From positions 34,670 to 98,669 of the forward strand of contig JBDNCP010000001.1 of assembly GCA_046719575.1 (NCBI GenBank): 64,000 nt of DNA, in the 5' to 3' direction. A program made the position numbers and the translations under genes. Positions 1-8,448 of the stretch are shown piece by piece (the first letter of the stretch is position 1; the number at the start of each line of letters is the position of its first letter). The stretch comes from Thermoleptolyngbya sp046719575. Lineage in GTDB: Bacteria; Cyanobacteriota; Cyanobacteriia; Elainellales; Elainellaceae. The notes under the pieces are model-generated. The model saw nothing but the letters and a program-made list of their open reading frames with translations, was not told the DNA's origin and made no database searches.

Positions 1-996
1 GTGCGCGATCGCGACGGGCAGTGGTATGTGCTAGAAGACAACCTGCGCTGTCCTTCTGGCGTGTCCTATGTGCTAGAAAATCGCCGCGTCATGAAAACGA
101 CGTTTCCGCTGGTGTTTGGGCAGATGCCGATTTTGCCCGTAGACGACTACGCGGGTCAGCTTTTGGAAACGCTGCTAAACCTGGCCCCGCCGCACCTGGA
201 TGACCCGACGGTGGTGGTGCTAACGCCAGGAATGTATAACTCTGCCTATTTTGAACACTCCTTTTTGGCGCAGCAAATGGGTGTGGAGTTGGTGCAAGGC
301 AGCGATTTGGTGGTGTCAGACGGCTATCTGCAAATGAAGACCACCAAGGGGCTTCAGCGGGTAGATGTGGTCTATCGCCGCATTGACGATGATTTTCTTG
401 ACCCGACGACATTCCGCCCCGACTCGATGCTGGGCATTCCTGGCATTATGGAGGTCTATCGGCGGGGGCGGGTGGCGCTGGCCAATGCGCCGGGTACGGG
501 CGTGGCTGACGACAAGGTGATCTACGCCTACGTTCCTCAGATGGTGAAGTATTATCTGGGCGAAGACCAGATCATTCCCAATGTGCCGACCTATCTCTGC
601 TGGGAACCGCAGGATCAGGCCCATGTGCTGGCAAACCTGGACAAGCTGGTGGTGAAAGCCGCGAACGAATCTGGCGGCTATGGAATGCTGATTGGCCCCC
701 ACGCCACCCCAGAGCAGCGCGAAGACTTTGCCGAACGCATCCGCGCCACCCCTCGCAACTATATCGCCCAGCCGACGCTGACGCTGTCTCGTGCCCCGAC
801 GCTGCTGGGCGATCGCATCGAAGGGTGTCATGTCGATTTGCGCCCTTATATTCTCTATGGCAAAGAGATTTATGTGAACCCCGGCGGCCTCACCCGCGTT
901 GCCCTCCGGCGCGGCTCCTTGGTGGTCAATTCCTCCCAGGGCGGCGGCACGAAAGATACGTGGGTCGTGGGTAATGGTGATGGACTGGTGGAGTAA
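1..996 (+). CDS. Circularly permuted ATP-grasp protein (DUF404/DUF407 type), 5' end outside the window
   Basis: The frame is open from the first base and encodes the C-terminal 331 residues of a circularly permuted ATP-grasp protein; family members are roughly 470-480 residues, so about a third lies upstream and the GTG at base 1 is probably an internal codon. Family signatures visible are EDNLRCPSGVSYVLENR near the left edge and the ATP-site stretch VVKAANESGGYG around residues 219-230. The family is thought to ligate amino-acid-like substrates and is usually encoded beside an alpha-E gene, which is exactly what follows 77 bases downstream. The substrate is unknown. The family call is firm and the function is open. 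Confidence 0.88.
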   Translation: MRDRDGQWYVLEDNLRCPSGVSYVLENRRVMKTTFPLVFGQMPILPVDDYAGQLLETLLNLAPPHLDDPTVVVLTPGMYNSAYFEHSFLAQQMGVELVQGSDLVVSDGYLQMKTTKGLQRVDVVYRRIDDDFLDPTTFRPDSMLGIPGIMEVYRRGRVALANAPGTGVADDKVIYAYVPQMVKYYLGEDQIIPNVPTYLCWEPQDQAHVLANLDKLVVKAANESGGYGMLIGPHATPEQREDFAERIRATPRNYIAQPTLTLSRAPTLLGDRIEGCHVDLRPYILYGKEIYVNPGGLTRVALRRGSLVVNSSQGGGTKDTWVVGNGDGLVE

Positions 997-1017
997 TGGA
1001 GCGGTAGGTTATTCACG

Positions 1018-1049
1018 CCGCCACCCCGCCACCCCGCCACCCCGCCACT
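1018..1049. repeat. 8-bp tandem repeat CCGCCACC x4
   Basis: Four head-to-tail copies of CCGCCACC fill the short gap between the ATP-grasp and alpha-E genes. No ribosome-binding site is evident between the repeat and the next ATG, so the repeat lies in what is probably a translated-through operon junction. Confidence 0.85.
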
Positions 1050-1073
1050 CCAACAACCCAACCCTCTCAAAAA

Positions 1074-2021
1074 ATGCTTAGCCGCGTTGCCGATTCTATC
1101 TACTGGCTCAACCGCTATATCGAGCGGGCCGAAAACGTTGCCCGGTTTGTAGACGTAAACCTGAATCTGCTGCTAGATTCGCCCGTGGGCATGGCGCAGC
1201 AGTGGGAGCCGCTAGTGCTGACGACGGGCGACCTGACGTTGTTTAGAGAAAACTATGGCGCAGCCACCGCCGACAACGTAATCCGCTTCCTCACCTTTGA
1301 TGCCAAATATCCCAACTCCATCCTGTCCTGCCTGCAAATGGCGCGAGAAAATGCGCGGTCGGTGCGGGAGAGTATTTCCTCAGAGATGTGGGAGCAGGTG
1401 AATGATTTTTATTTCATGGTGAAGGATGCTTGCCAACGCCCCGATGACCTGGATCTGTCAGACTTTTTCTTGCAGGTGAAGATGTCGAGCCACCTGTTTG
1501 CAGGCGTGATGGATGCCACCATGTCGCACAACGAAGGCTGGCACTTTGGGCGAATTGGGCGGATGATCGAGCGGGCGGATAAGACGGCGCGAATTTTGGA
1601 CGTGAAGTATTTCATCCTGTTGCCGTCGGTCAAGGATGTGGGCACGCCGCTGGATGAGTTGCAGTGGATCGCGCTGCTAAAGTCTGCGAGTGGCTATGAG
1701 ATGTATCGCAAGCGGCAGCACCGGATTACGCCGCAGGATGTGGTGAATTTTTTGGTGCTGGATCGGGAGTTTCCCCGGTCGATCCAGTTTTGTCTGCTAG
1801 AAGCCGAGCGATCGCTCCATCAGATTACAGGCAGTTCTCGCGGCGTTTGGCGCAATCCGGCAGAACGCACCCTCGGCAAACTGCGTTCTGAACTGGACTA
1901 CATCACGGTCGAAGACATTACCCAGCGGGGGCTGCACGAGTTTCTCGACGACCTGGAAACGGCGCTGAACGACATTGGTAGGAAAATTCGCGAGACTTTT
2001 TTTGCGCTGGAAGTGGTGTAG
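1074..2021 (+). CDS. Alpha-E domain protein (DUF403)
   Basis: The 315-residue all-helical protein opens with MLSRVADSIYWLNRYIERAE, the hallmark N-terminus of alpha-E proteins, and has family-typical length. It contains the recurrent patterns SILSCLQMARENARSVRE (about residues 82-99) and FPRSIQFCLLEAE. Alpha-E proteins travel with circularly permuted ATP-grasp proteins, sometimes with transglutaminase-like proteases, in a widespread but biochemically obscure peptide-modification cassette. Here the partner lies directly upstream on the same strand, so the two are likely cotranscribed. The start chosen is the ATG at 1074, because the conserved family motif begins there. Confidence 0.9.
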   Translation: MLSRVADSIYWLNRYIERAENVARFVDVNLNLLLDSPVGMAQQWEPLVLTTGDLTLFRENYGAATADNVIRFLTFDAKYPNSILSCLQMARENARSVRESISSEMWEQVNDFYFMVKDACQRPDDLDLSDFFLQVKMSSHLFAGVMDATMSHNEGWHFGRIGRMIERADKTARILDVKYFILLPSVKDVGTPLDELQWIALLKSASGYEMYRKRQHRITPQDVVNFLVLDREFPRSIQFCLLEAERSLHQITGSSRGVWRNPAERTLGKLRSELDYITVEDITQRGLHEFLDDLETALNDIGRKIRETFFALEVV

Positions 2022-2137
2022 CGGAGTTTGAGATCTGGCCAGTTTGGCGACTATAGAGGCTCGATTGGGAACTCTAAGATAGAAGTCCTGGGTGGCTTTG
2101 TGCTGCCTGCTTTTCCTAACTTTTCCATCGCTGCATT

Positions 2138-3400
2138 ATGGGACTGTTTAACCGAGTTTCTCGACCCGCCAGCCCGCCCTCTTTGCCGCCTGCCCCGCTG
2201 TCCGCGACCCCCAAATCGCTGACCGAAATCGAACAAGAACTGGAGCGTGAGCGGCAGCAGGCCATTCAGATGCGTCCCGTAAGCGTTCCCCGTCCGCGTC
2301 GGGGTGGAAGCGTCTTAGGCAAGCTCTTGGGGTTGGGTCTGCTCGTCGGCATCCCGGTAGGGCTGCTCTGGGCAATTAATCTGCCCTATGCGCCGATTCG
2401 TCGCCCAGTTGCCGAAAAAGCGCCTGTGCTGCTGCTGCCCAGCTACGTCAGTATGGACAATAACTACAAAGCGGCGATCGCCCTGACGCAGCAAGCCAAG
2501 CAACTGATCGACAGTCCCACCCGCCCAGAAGATATCGATGCAGGACAGCGCAAAGCCATCGAAGCGCAAAAACGGCTAGATGAGCTACCTGTGTGGCTGC
2601 ACGACTATTGGTATGACGGCTGGAGCGGGCTATATCGCTGGAGCTTCACTACCGCAGGCTTCAACAACGCTCGCATGGAAGTGGCCCGCCTGCAAGCCAA
2701 GGCCGCCCAGGAGCAAAACGCTCAAACCGCCCTGGTGACGGCAGAGCAGGCGATCGCCCAGGCAAAACAAGCCTACCAGCAGGCTGCCAATCCGACCGAC
2801 CGAGCAGGGGCGATCGCCGCTTGGCAGAAGGGTCTCCAAGACTTGGAACTGATCCCCAGCCAGACCCTCGCCGGCCGCACCGCTCGCACCCGCCATGCCG
2901 CCGCCGCTGCCGAGCTTCGCACGACCGTTGGGCTGGCTGCCGAAAGCGCTAGGGTAAACGCGCAAATTGAAAACGCCCGCCAGTTTGCTTGGCAAGCCGC
3001 CAGAGCCGCCCAAAACCCGCCCCATACAGTGGCAGAGTGGGAGCGGGTGATGTTGCTGTGGAATGAGGCGATCGCCCGTCTCCAGCAAGTTCCCAGCGAC
3101 GATCTGCAAGGCAAAGCCGAGGCTGAAAGACTGCTAGCCCAGTATCAGGCAAATTTGGGCGAGATCCGTGTGCGTCGGGATGCCGAAGCCGAGGCCGTGC
3201 GTCGCATTGCGCGGGTAAATCAGGAGATTCAGCAGTTTCAACAACTCGCAGGCACAACCGATGCCAACTACCAAATCAGCCAACTTAACTATATCCTCAC
3301 GGAACTGAAGGCGATCCCCAGTGGCACAACGGTTTACAAAGAGGCCGAAGTGCTGACAATTCAGGCGAACAATGCGCTGAGCAAGCTGACGGGGCAGTGA
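2138..3400 (+). CDS. Membrane-anchored coiled-coil protein, function unknown
   Basis: This 420-residue protein is not assigned to a characterised family. A Pro-rich N-terminal cytosolic stretch (residues 1-57) is followed by one transmembrane segment (about 59-81) and then a long Ala/Gln/Glu-rich helical region (about 100-420) with heptad-like patterns such as QTALVTAEQAIAQAKQAYQQ. This suggests a single-pass protein with an extended periplasmic coiled coil. Similar Ala/Gln-rich single-pass proteins are common in filamentous cyanobacteria. It stands alone: 116 bases follow the alpha-E gene, and a heptamer-repeat hairpin lies immediately after its stop codon. Confidence 0.7.
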   Translation: MGLFNRVSRPASPPSLPPAPLSATPKSLTEIEQELERERQQAIQMRPVSVPRPRRGGSVLGKLLGLGLLVGIPVGLLWAINLPYAPIRRPVAEKAPVLLLPSYVSMDNNYKAAIALTQQAKQLIDSPTRPEDIDAGQRKAIEAQKRLDELPVWLHDYWYDGWSGLYRWSFTTAGFNNARMEVARLQAKAAQEQNAQTALVTAEQAIAQAKQAYQQAANPTDRAGAIAAWQKGLQDLELIPSQTLAGRTARTRHAAAAAELRTTVGLAAESARVNAQIENARQFAWQAARAAQNPPHTVAEWERVMLLWNEAIARLQQVPSDDLQGKAEAERLLAQYQANLGEIRVRRDAEAEAVRRIARVNQEIQQFQQLAGTTDANYQISQLNYILTELKAIPSGTTVYKEAEVLTIQANNALSKLTGQ

Positions 3401-3402
3401 AG

Positions 3403-3521
3403 AGAAAAAAAACGAAGAACGAAAAATGAAAAACGAAAAACGGAACCTCTTCGTTCTTCGTTCTTCGTTCTTCTCTCTTCGTTCTTCGTTCTTCGCTCTT
3501 CCCTCTTCCCTCTTTCCCCAC
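3403..3521. repeat. Heptamer short tandem repeat with inverted arms (GAACGAA / TTCGTTC)
   Basis: A purine-rich arm built from imperfect GAACGAA/GAAAAAC units (about 3403-3444) is followed after a GGAACCTC centre by a complementary pyrimidine arm of repeated TTCGTTC and CTCTTCC units up to about 3521. Transcribed, the two arms could pair into a long imperfect hairpin. Positions 3433-3466 recur base for base inside a gene at 35249-35282, so this is a dispersed family and not a local accident. Related heptamer repeats of this general kind (STRR) are known in filamentous cyanobacteria. Confidence 0.9.
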
Positions 3522-3675
3522 CCCATCTCCTCATCCCTAATCCCCAACCCTTTCTGATAAGGTGAATATTGCAGAATGCAGGAACCCCGCTGCGGTTTCT
3601 GCTGGAGGCGTTTCAAGGTTTAACGGCTCTGGACTGCCTTCTTGTCAATTTCGTCAATTTCGCACTCCTTCATCC

Positions 3676-4161
3676 ATGCCAACACCTGCTGAATTTTTGA
3701 CGGCGACCCAGTGGGCAGCAATCATTACGGTGATCTGTGGGGCGATCGCCACACTTGGCTTCCTCTTCAAGTGGGGCATTCGCTTCCGCTTTGTGGGCAT
3801 CACCGGGTTTATGGGCGTGCTGACGGTGGGGCTGTTTGCGCTCAGCCTGATGCCGATTACCCGTGTCGAAATTCCGGGTGCGGTGCGCTTTTCGACGGTC
3901 TATGACTCTGGCTCGACCCAGGTTGTGATCGCCGTTCCGCCAGACATTACCCCGGAGCAACTGACCGCCACACTCCAGCAGGCAGCCAACGACCTGTTTT
4001 CGCCCGGTCGCCTGGGTCGCAGCGGCGAAAACCAGATGACCATCCGCGCCCGCACCGTCATCCACCCGCAGGACGGGTTGACCCAGTTGGTGTATCTGGG
4101 CCAGGTGAAGCGCTCCCTCTTCGATCGCAACGACGATAAGATGGAAATCTCCATTTTTTAG
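3676..4161 (+). CDS. ycf51: Ycf51 family protein
   Basis: This 161-residue protein has two N-terminal transmembrane segments (about residues 13-31 and 42-58) and a soluble C-terminal domain. Beginning MPTPAEFLTATQWAAI and containing KWGIRFRFVGITGFMGVLTV, it matches the Ycf51 family of cyanobacteria and red-lineage plastids, whose function is unknown. The ATG at 3676 was preferred over in-frame codons from 3562 because family conservation starts there and the upstream residues are unlike any Ycf51. No clear ribosome-binding site precedes it. Confidence 0.9.
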   Translation: MPTPAEFLTATQWAAIITVICGAIATLGFLFKWGIRFRFVGITGFMGVLTVGLFALSLMPITRVEIPGAVRFSTVYDSGSTQVVIAVPPDITPEQLTATLQQAANDLFSPGRLGRSGENQMTIRARTVIHPQDGLTQLVYLGQVKRSLFDRNDDKMEISIF

Positions 4162-4292
4162 GGATAATCTTAGGATTCAATCATCATGGTGGAGCGATGG
4201 AGCGATTCACGCTCGTCATCGGCGTTCCTCGACTTCCTCATCGAAGCCGACTCCCCCACCGTCTAGCACTCCAACCCTCTATCTTCCCACCT

Positions 4293-5525
4293 ATGGCCAA
4301 TCCCTCCCCTCTCCCGACGCTGATAACCTCTACCATTGCCCCGGCGCAGGTGATGCGCGGGCAGGGGGCGATCGCCCAGGCGGCAGAGGCGATCGCGCAA
4401 CTGGGGCAGCGGCCCGTGGTGATTGGGGGCGATCGCACGCTGAAGGTAGTCCGATCCCGGCTCCAGCCGGTTTTCAAGAAAGCCGCGCTGAGTGCAGCGG
4501 AGGTCAGCTACGGGGCGGATTGTAGCGAGGCCTCGCTGGCCAGGCTGCGGGAGGCGATCGCCCAGCACGGGGCGGATTTCGTCATCGGCGTGGGCGGCGG
4601 CAAGGCCCTGGATGCGGCCAAGCTGGTGGCACACCAAACTCACCTGCCGATTGTCACGATTCCCACCTCTGGCGCGACCTGCGCGGCCTGGACGGCGCTA
4701 TCCAATGTCTATTCCGACGAGGGTGCGTTTCTCTACGATGTGGCGCTGCCCCGCTGTCCCGACCTGCTGATTTTGGACTATGACTTGGTGCAAACGGCGG
4801 CTCCGCGCACGTTGATCGCGGGCATTGGCGATGCGATCGCCAAGTGGTATGAAGCGTCGGTCAGCAGCGGCCACTCGGAGCGCACGTTTCTGATTGCGGC
4901 GGTGCAGCAGGCGCGGGTGCTGCGGGATATCCTGTTCCAAAAGTCGGCCGAGGCGCTGCGATCGCCCGGTGGCGAAACCTGGCAGGACGTGGTGGATGCA
5001 ACGGTGCTGCTGGCCGGCGTGATCGGCGGCATCGGCGGGGCGCAGTGTCGCACGGTGGCGGCGCACGCGGTTCACAACGGGCTGACGCATCTGCCCCAAA
5101 GCCACGGCACGCTACATGGCGAAAAGGTGGCCTACGGCATTCTCGTCCAACTGCGGCTAGAGGAACTGGTGCAGGGCAACCGCCTGGCCAGCAGCGCCCG
5201 CCAGCAGCTTCTCCAGTTTTATAGCGAAATCGGCCTGCCCAAAACGCTGAGCGACCTGGGCCTGGGCGACATCACGATCGCCCAACTGCAACACGCCGCC
5301 GAGGTCGCCTGTGCAGACAGTTCCGACCTTCACCGCCTGCCCTTTGCCGTCACCCCGGCGCATCTGATGGCGGCGATGGTGTCTACGACTGCGCCCATTG
5401 CCGATAGCTGGGGGCAAGATACAGGCGCAGCGCGGAGCCTCGACGAAACCAGCCGCACCCTAGCTCAGCCCACCCATCCGTCTTCTTTTCTCCAGCCTCC
5501 TGTTTCTTCGGAGGTGTCGGAATGA
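4293..5525 (+). CDS. Iron-containing alcohol dehydrogenase / glycerol dehydrogenase family oxidoreductase
   Basis: This 410-residue protein has the GldA/HcxA fold signatures: an N-terminal nucleotide-binding domain with GVGGGKALDAAK and TIPTSGATCAAWTALS, then metal ligands in GIGDAIAKWYEA (Asp), AHAVHNGL (His) and LHGEKVAYG (His). Members reduce ketones, aldehydes or 2-oxo acids with NAD(P)H; the substrate cannot be read from the sequence. The start at 4293 is supported by the family N-terminus; the frame is open upstream to 4197 but that extension looks non-coding. Its stop overlaps the aminotransferase start by four bases (ATGA), so the two are translationally coupled. An oxo-acid reductase next to an aminotransferase recalls the E. 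coli ybdH-ybdL neighbourhood. Confidence 0.85.
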   Translation: MANPSPLPTLITSTIAPAQVMRGQGAIAQAAEAIAQLGQRPVVIGGDRTLKVVRSRLQPVFKKAALSAAEVSYGADCSEASLARLREAIAQHGADFVIGVGGGKALDAAKLVAHQTHLPIVTIPTSGATCAAWTALSNVYSDEGAFLYDVALPRCPDLLILDYDLVQTAAPRTLIAGIGDAIAKWYEASVSSGHSERTFLIAAVQQARVLRDILFQKSAEALRSPGGETWQDVVDATVLLAGVIGGIGGAQCRTVAAHAVHNGLTHLPQSHGTLHGEKVAYGILVQLRLEELVQGNRLASSARQQLLQFYSEIGLPKTLSDLGLGDITIAQLQHAAEVACADSSDLHRLPFAVTPAHLMAAMVSTTAPIADSWGQDTGAARSLDETSRTLAQPTHPSSFLQPPVSSEVSE

Positions 5526-6715
5526 AACTGGACTGGATTAGCCCAGCCGATCGGCTGAGTGCGCTGCCGCCCTATGTGTTTGCGCGGCTGGATGAACTGA
5601 AGGCGCGGGCCCGCGAACAGGGTCTCGACCTGATCGACCTGGGCATGGGCAACCCCGACGGCGCAACGCCGCAGCCTGTGGTGGAGGCGGCGATGAAGGC
5701 GCTGCAAAACCCTGCCAACCACGGATACCCGCCCTTTGAAGGCACTGCCAATTTCCGCAAGGCGATTACCGACTGGTATGCGCGGCGCTATGGCGTGCAG
5801 CTGGACCCGGATGGCGAGGCGCTGCCGCTGCTGGGGTCTAAGGAAGGGTTAACACATCTGTCTTTTGCCTATGTGAATCCGGGTGATGTGGTGCTGGTGC
5901 CGAGTCCGGCCTATCCGGCGCATTTTCGCGGGCCGGCGATCGCCGGAGGAAACATTTACCCGCTGATGCTCAAGCCGGAAAACAACTGGCTAATCGACTT
6001 GGCAGCGATTCCTGATGAGGTGGCTCGCCGCGCCAAAATTCTGTATTTCAATTACCCCAGCAATCCCACAGCGGCGACCGCGCCAAGAGCGTTTTTTGAA
6101 GAAATTGTCGCCTTTGCCCGCCAGCACGAGATTCTGCTGGTTCACGATCAGGCTTATGCGGAGCTGGCGTTTGACGGCTACCAGCCCACCAGTCTGCTGG
6201 AAATTCCCGGCGCAAAAGATATCGGCGTGGAGTTTCACACCATGTCGAAAACCTACAACATGGCGGGCTGGCGCGTCGGCTTTGTGGTGGGCAATCGCCA
6301 TATCATTCAGGGACTCCGCACGCTGAAAACCAACCTGGACTACGGCATTTTTAGCGTGCTGCAAACGGCGGCAGAAACCGCGCTGCAATTGCCGGATGTA
6401 TACCTGCATGAGGTACAGGAACGCTACCGCACCCGCCGCGATTTCCTGATTCGCGGGCTGGGCGAACTGGGCTGGAACGTGCCCAAAACCCTGGCGACGA
6501 TGTATCTCTGGGTGGATTGCCCGCCAGGAATTGGCTCTACCGACTTTGCGCTGCACCTGCTGGGCGAAACGGGCGTGGTGGTGACTCCGGGCAATGCCTT
6601 TGGGGAGGGCGGCGAAGGTTACGTGCGAATTAGTCTAATTGCCGAGTGCGATCGCCTGGGTGAAGCGCTGCGCCGTATGAAAGATGCAGGTATTCACTAC
6701 AAGGCATGGCAGTGA
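5522..6715 (+). CDS. Class I/II aminotransferase (AlaC / LL-diaminopimelate aminotransferase-like)
   Basis: This 397-residue fold-type I PLP enzyme has a cofactor lysine at residue 243 in SKTYNMAGWRVGF, the substrate Asn in NYPSNPTA (about 178-185), the Tyr/Asp pair in VHDQAYAELAFDG and the C-terminal Arg in GYVRISLI. The N-terminus RLSALPPYVFARLDELKARA resembles the AlaC/DapL-like aspartate-alanine aminotransferase group common in cyanobacteria. It probably transfers amino groups between an amino acid and a 2-oxo acid; methionine, alanine or diaminopimelate are all possible. The start codon lies inside the upstream dehydrogenase's stop (ATGA), implying stoichiometric expression of the pair. 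Confidence 0.88.
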   Translation: MKLDWISPADRLSALPPYVFARLDELKARAREQGLDLIDLGMGNPDGATPQPVVEAAMKALQNPANHGYPPFEGTANFRKAITDWYARRYGVQLDPDGEALPLLGSKEGLTHLSFAYVNPGDVVLVPSPAYPAHFRGPAIAGGNIYPLMLKPENNWLIDLAAIPDEVARRAKILYFNYPSNPTAATAPRAFFEEIVAFARQHEILLVHDQAYAELAFDGYQPTSLLEIPGAKDIGVEFHTMSKTYNMAGWRVGFVVGNRHIIQGLRTLKTNLDYGIFSVLQTAAETALQLPDVYLHEVQERYRTRRDFLIRGLGELGWNVPKTLATMYLWVDCPPGIGSTDFALHLLGETGVVVTPGNAFGEGGEGYVRISLIAECDRLGEALRRMKDAGIHYKAWQ

Positions 6716-6821
6716 AGGCTGAGGTAGGCTTGCGTAAGACGGTCTGGAGGGCGATCGCCCAGTTCGCTACACCGAATCGCTACACTAAATTTACCTTTTG
6801 CACCATTCGCCCCATCTCACC

Positions 6822-7706
6822 ATGTCCATTGCTAAAGACCTGGAAGATAGCAGCACGGAACCTGCGGTGACACCGAGTGCTGACCCTGTCCCTTCAAAAA
6901 GCCTGGAGCCTGATCGGGCTGCTGGCACTGACTCTGACCTTGATTCTAACCTTGAGCTAGAGCAAATTCTGTTTCCGCCTAGCGATCTCTACAGCGACGA
7001 ACCTCCCTTGGAATCTGAACTGCACCTCCGCCAAATTTTGCTGCTGATTCAATCGCTGGAATGGCTGTGGCGCGGACCAGACCCCAGCACCCATCGGGAT
7101 TTCTATGCCTTTGGCAACCTCACCATCTACTACAGCCTGCGCGAACGCAAGTCAGAGGACTTTCGGGGGCCGGACTTTTTTGTGGTGCTGGGAGCCGATC
7201 CCAAGCCCCGCAAAAGCTGGGTCGTTTGGGAAGAGGGCGGCAAATATCCCAACGTCATTATTGAACTATTGTCTGATTCGACAGCCACCGTCGATCGCGG
7301 GCTGAAAAAGCAGCTTTATCAAGACACCTTCCGCACGCCCGATTACTTCTGGTTTGACCCGCACACACTGGAGTTTTGCGGATTTCACTTGATGGACGGG
7401 CGCTATCAGCCCCTCGAACCCGACTCGCGGGGCTGGCTCTGGAGCGAGCAGCTTCAGCTATTTTTGGGAATTCACGATCGCAGGCTGCGGTTTTTCACCC
7501 CAGAGGGGCAACTTGTGGCGATTCCCGAAGAGGCGACCGCCATCGAGCGGCAGCGGGCAGAAGAAGAGCGGCAGCGGGCAGAAGAAGAGCGGCAGCGAGC
7601 AGAAGAAGAGCGGCAGCGAGCAGAAGAAGAGCGGCAGCGGGCAGATCAGGCCGAAGCACTCCTCGCGCAATACCGGGCGCAATTTGGCGAGTTGCCCAGC
7701 GAGTAA
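6822..7706 (+). CDS. Uma2 family (DUF820) putative endonuclease with RQRAEEE tail
   Basis: This 294-residue protein has the PD-(D/E)XK-like Uma2 core: GPDFFVVLG (Asp), VIIELLSDS (Glu) and the following Lys in RGLKKQLYQ, then YFWFDPHTLEFCGF. Uma2/DUF820 genes are extremely expanded in cyanobacteria and are presumed nucleases of unknown role, possibly of mobile origin. The N-terminal 50 residues are acidic and low-complexity. The C-terminus is a highly charged helix of five ERQRAEE repeats, a common Uma2 tail. The ATG at 6822 was chosen over an in-frame TTG at 6798. Confidence 0.85.
   Translation: MSIAKDLEDSSTEPAVTPSADPVPSKSLEPDRAAGTDSDLDSNLELEQILFPPSDLYSDEPPLESELHLRQILLLIQSLEWLWRGPDPSTHRDFYAFGNLTIYYSLRERKSEDFRGPDFFVVLGADPKPRKSWVVWEEGGKYPNVIIELLSDSTATVDRGLKKQLYQDTFRTPDYFWFDPHTLEFCGFHLMDGRYQPLEPDSRGWLWSEQLQLFLGIHDRRLRFFTPEGQLVAIPEEATAIERQRAEEERQRAEEERQRAEEERQRAEEERQRADQAEALLAQYRAQFGELPSE
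7545..7649 (+). repeat. 21-bp coding tandem repeat x5 in the Uma2 gene
   Basis: Five near-identical 21-base units each encode ERQRAEE and together form a predicted charged helix at the C-terminus. The fifth unit is diverged. Confidence 0.9.
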
Positions 7707-7756
7707 TGCTTCGACCCCTGAACCCTTGGGCGATCGCCCGTCGCCGACCCCGAACC

Positions 7757-8215
7757 TCAGCCAACCATCGCGCTGAATCGAGCGTTCACCTCTTCCATCG
7801 ACACATCTTCCACATGGGTCGCAAGCGTCCACACATGGCCGAATGGATCGGACAGCGTGCCCGCGCGATCGCCATAGAACTGGTTTTCTACCGGGCGAAC
7901 TTCCGTTGCGCCTGCTGCCAAAGCTTGACGAAAGAGCGAGTCCACATCTTCCACATAGAGCATCAGGCTAACAGGCGTGCTGCCAATCGCCTGAGCGCTG
8001 CGATAGTCCATTTCTGGAAACTCGTCGGACAGCATAATTGGCGAGTTGCCGATTTTGATTTCGGCGTGGGCCAGCTTGCCCGATGGGTCAGCCAGACGCA
8101 TTAGCTCTGTCGCGCCAAATGCTTGCTGATAAAAGGCGATCGCCCCCGCCGCATCATGCACAATCAGATACGGGGTCACCGCAGGATACCCATCAGGAAT
8201 CGGTTTGACCGTCAT
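7757..8215 (-). CDS. VOC superfamily protein (glyoxalase/PhnB-like)
   Basis: This 152-residue protein has two beta-alpha-beta-beta-beta modules: TPYLIVHDAAGAIAFYQQAFG at the N-terminus and VSLMLYVEDVDSLFRQALAAG in the second half, ending LSDPFGHVWTLATHVEDVS. This is the PhnB-like subgroup of the vicinal oxygen chelate superfamily, whose members isomerise, cleave or merely bind small molecules. The substrate is unknown. The ATG at 8215 (MTVKPIPDGYP) matches the family start better than the upstream in-frame codon at 8260. The gene converges on the Uma2 gene and stands alone. Confidence 0.87.
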   Translation of the reverse strand: MTVKPIPDGYPAVTPYLIVHDAAGAIAFYQQAFGATELMRLADPSGKLAHAEIKIGNSPIMLSDEFPEMDYRSAQAIGSTPVSLMLYVEDVDSLFRQALAAGATEVRPVENQFYGDRAGTLSDPFGHVWTLATHVEDVSMEEVNARFSAMVG

Positions 8216-8448
8216 TGTCGTCGCCTCCGAAAAGAACGCATGTACTATATCACGGGGCAACTATCCTCGCGCAACGCCAAAATTAAAATTAATGTGCCGT
8301 TTTTGCGATTTCTCAGTACACTTTTGGGCAATGTGGTGTTGCAGTGGCTGAATTCACTGGGTTGATTCACTAGGTTGATTCACTCGATGAATTCACACCG
8401 TGTTGCAGCAATATTGCGGAACTCCTCCACCCGGTTTTGAACAACGCT

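Noticed and set aside
7376..8104. 242-residue plus-strand frame with AAAGRRR repeats
   Set aside because: It is an out-of-frame reading of the Uma2 repeat and of the antisense of the VOC gene.
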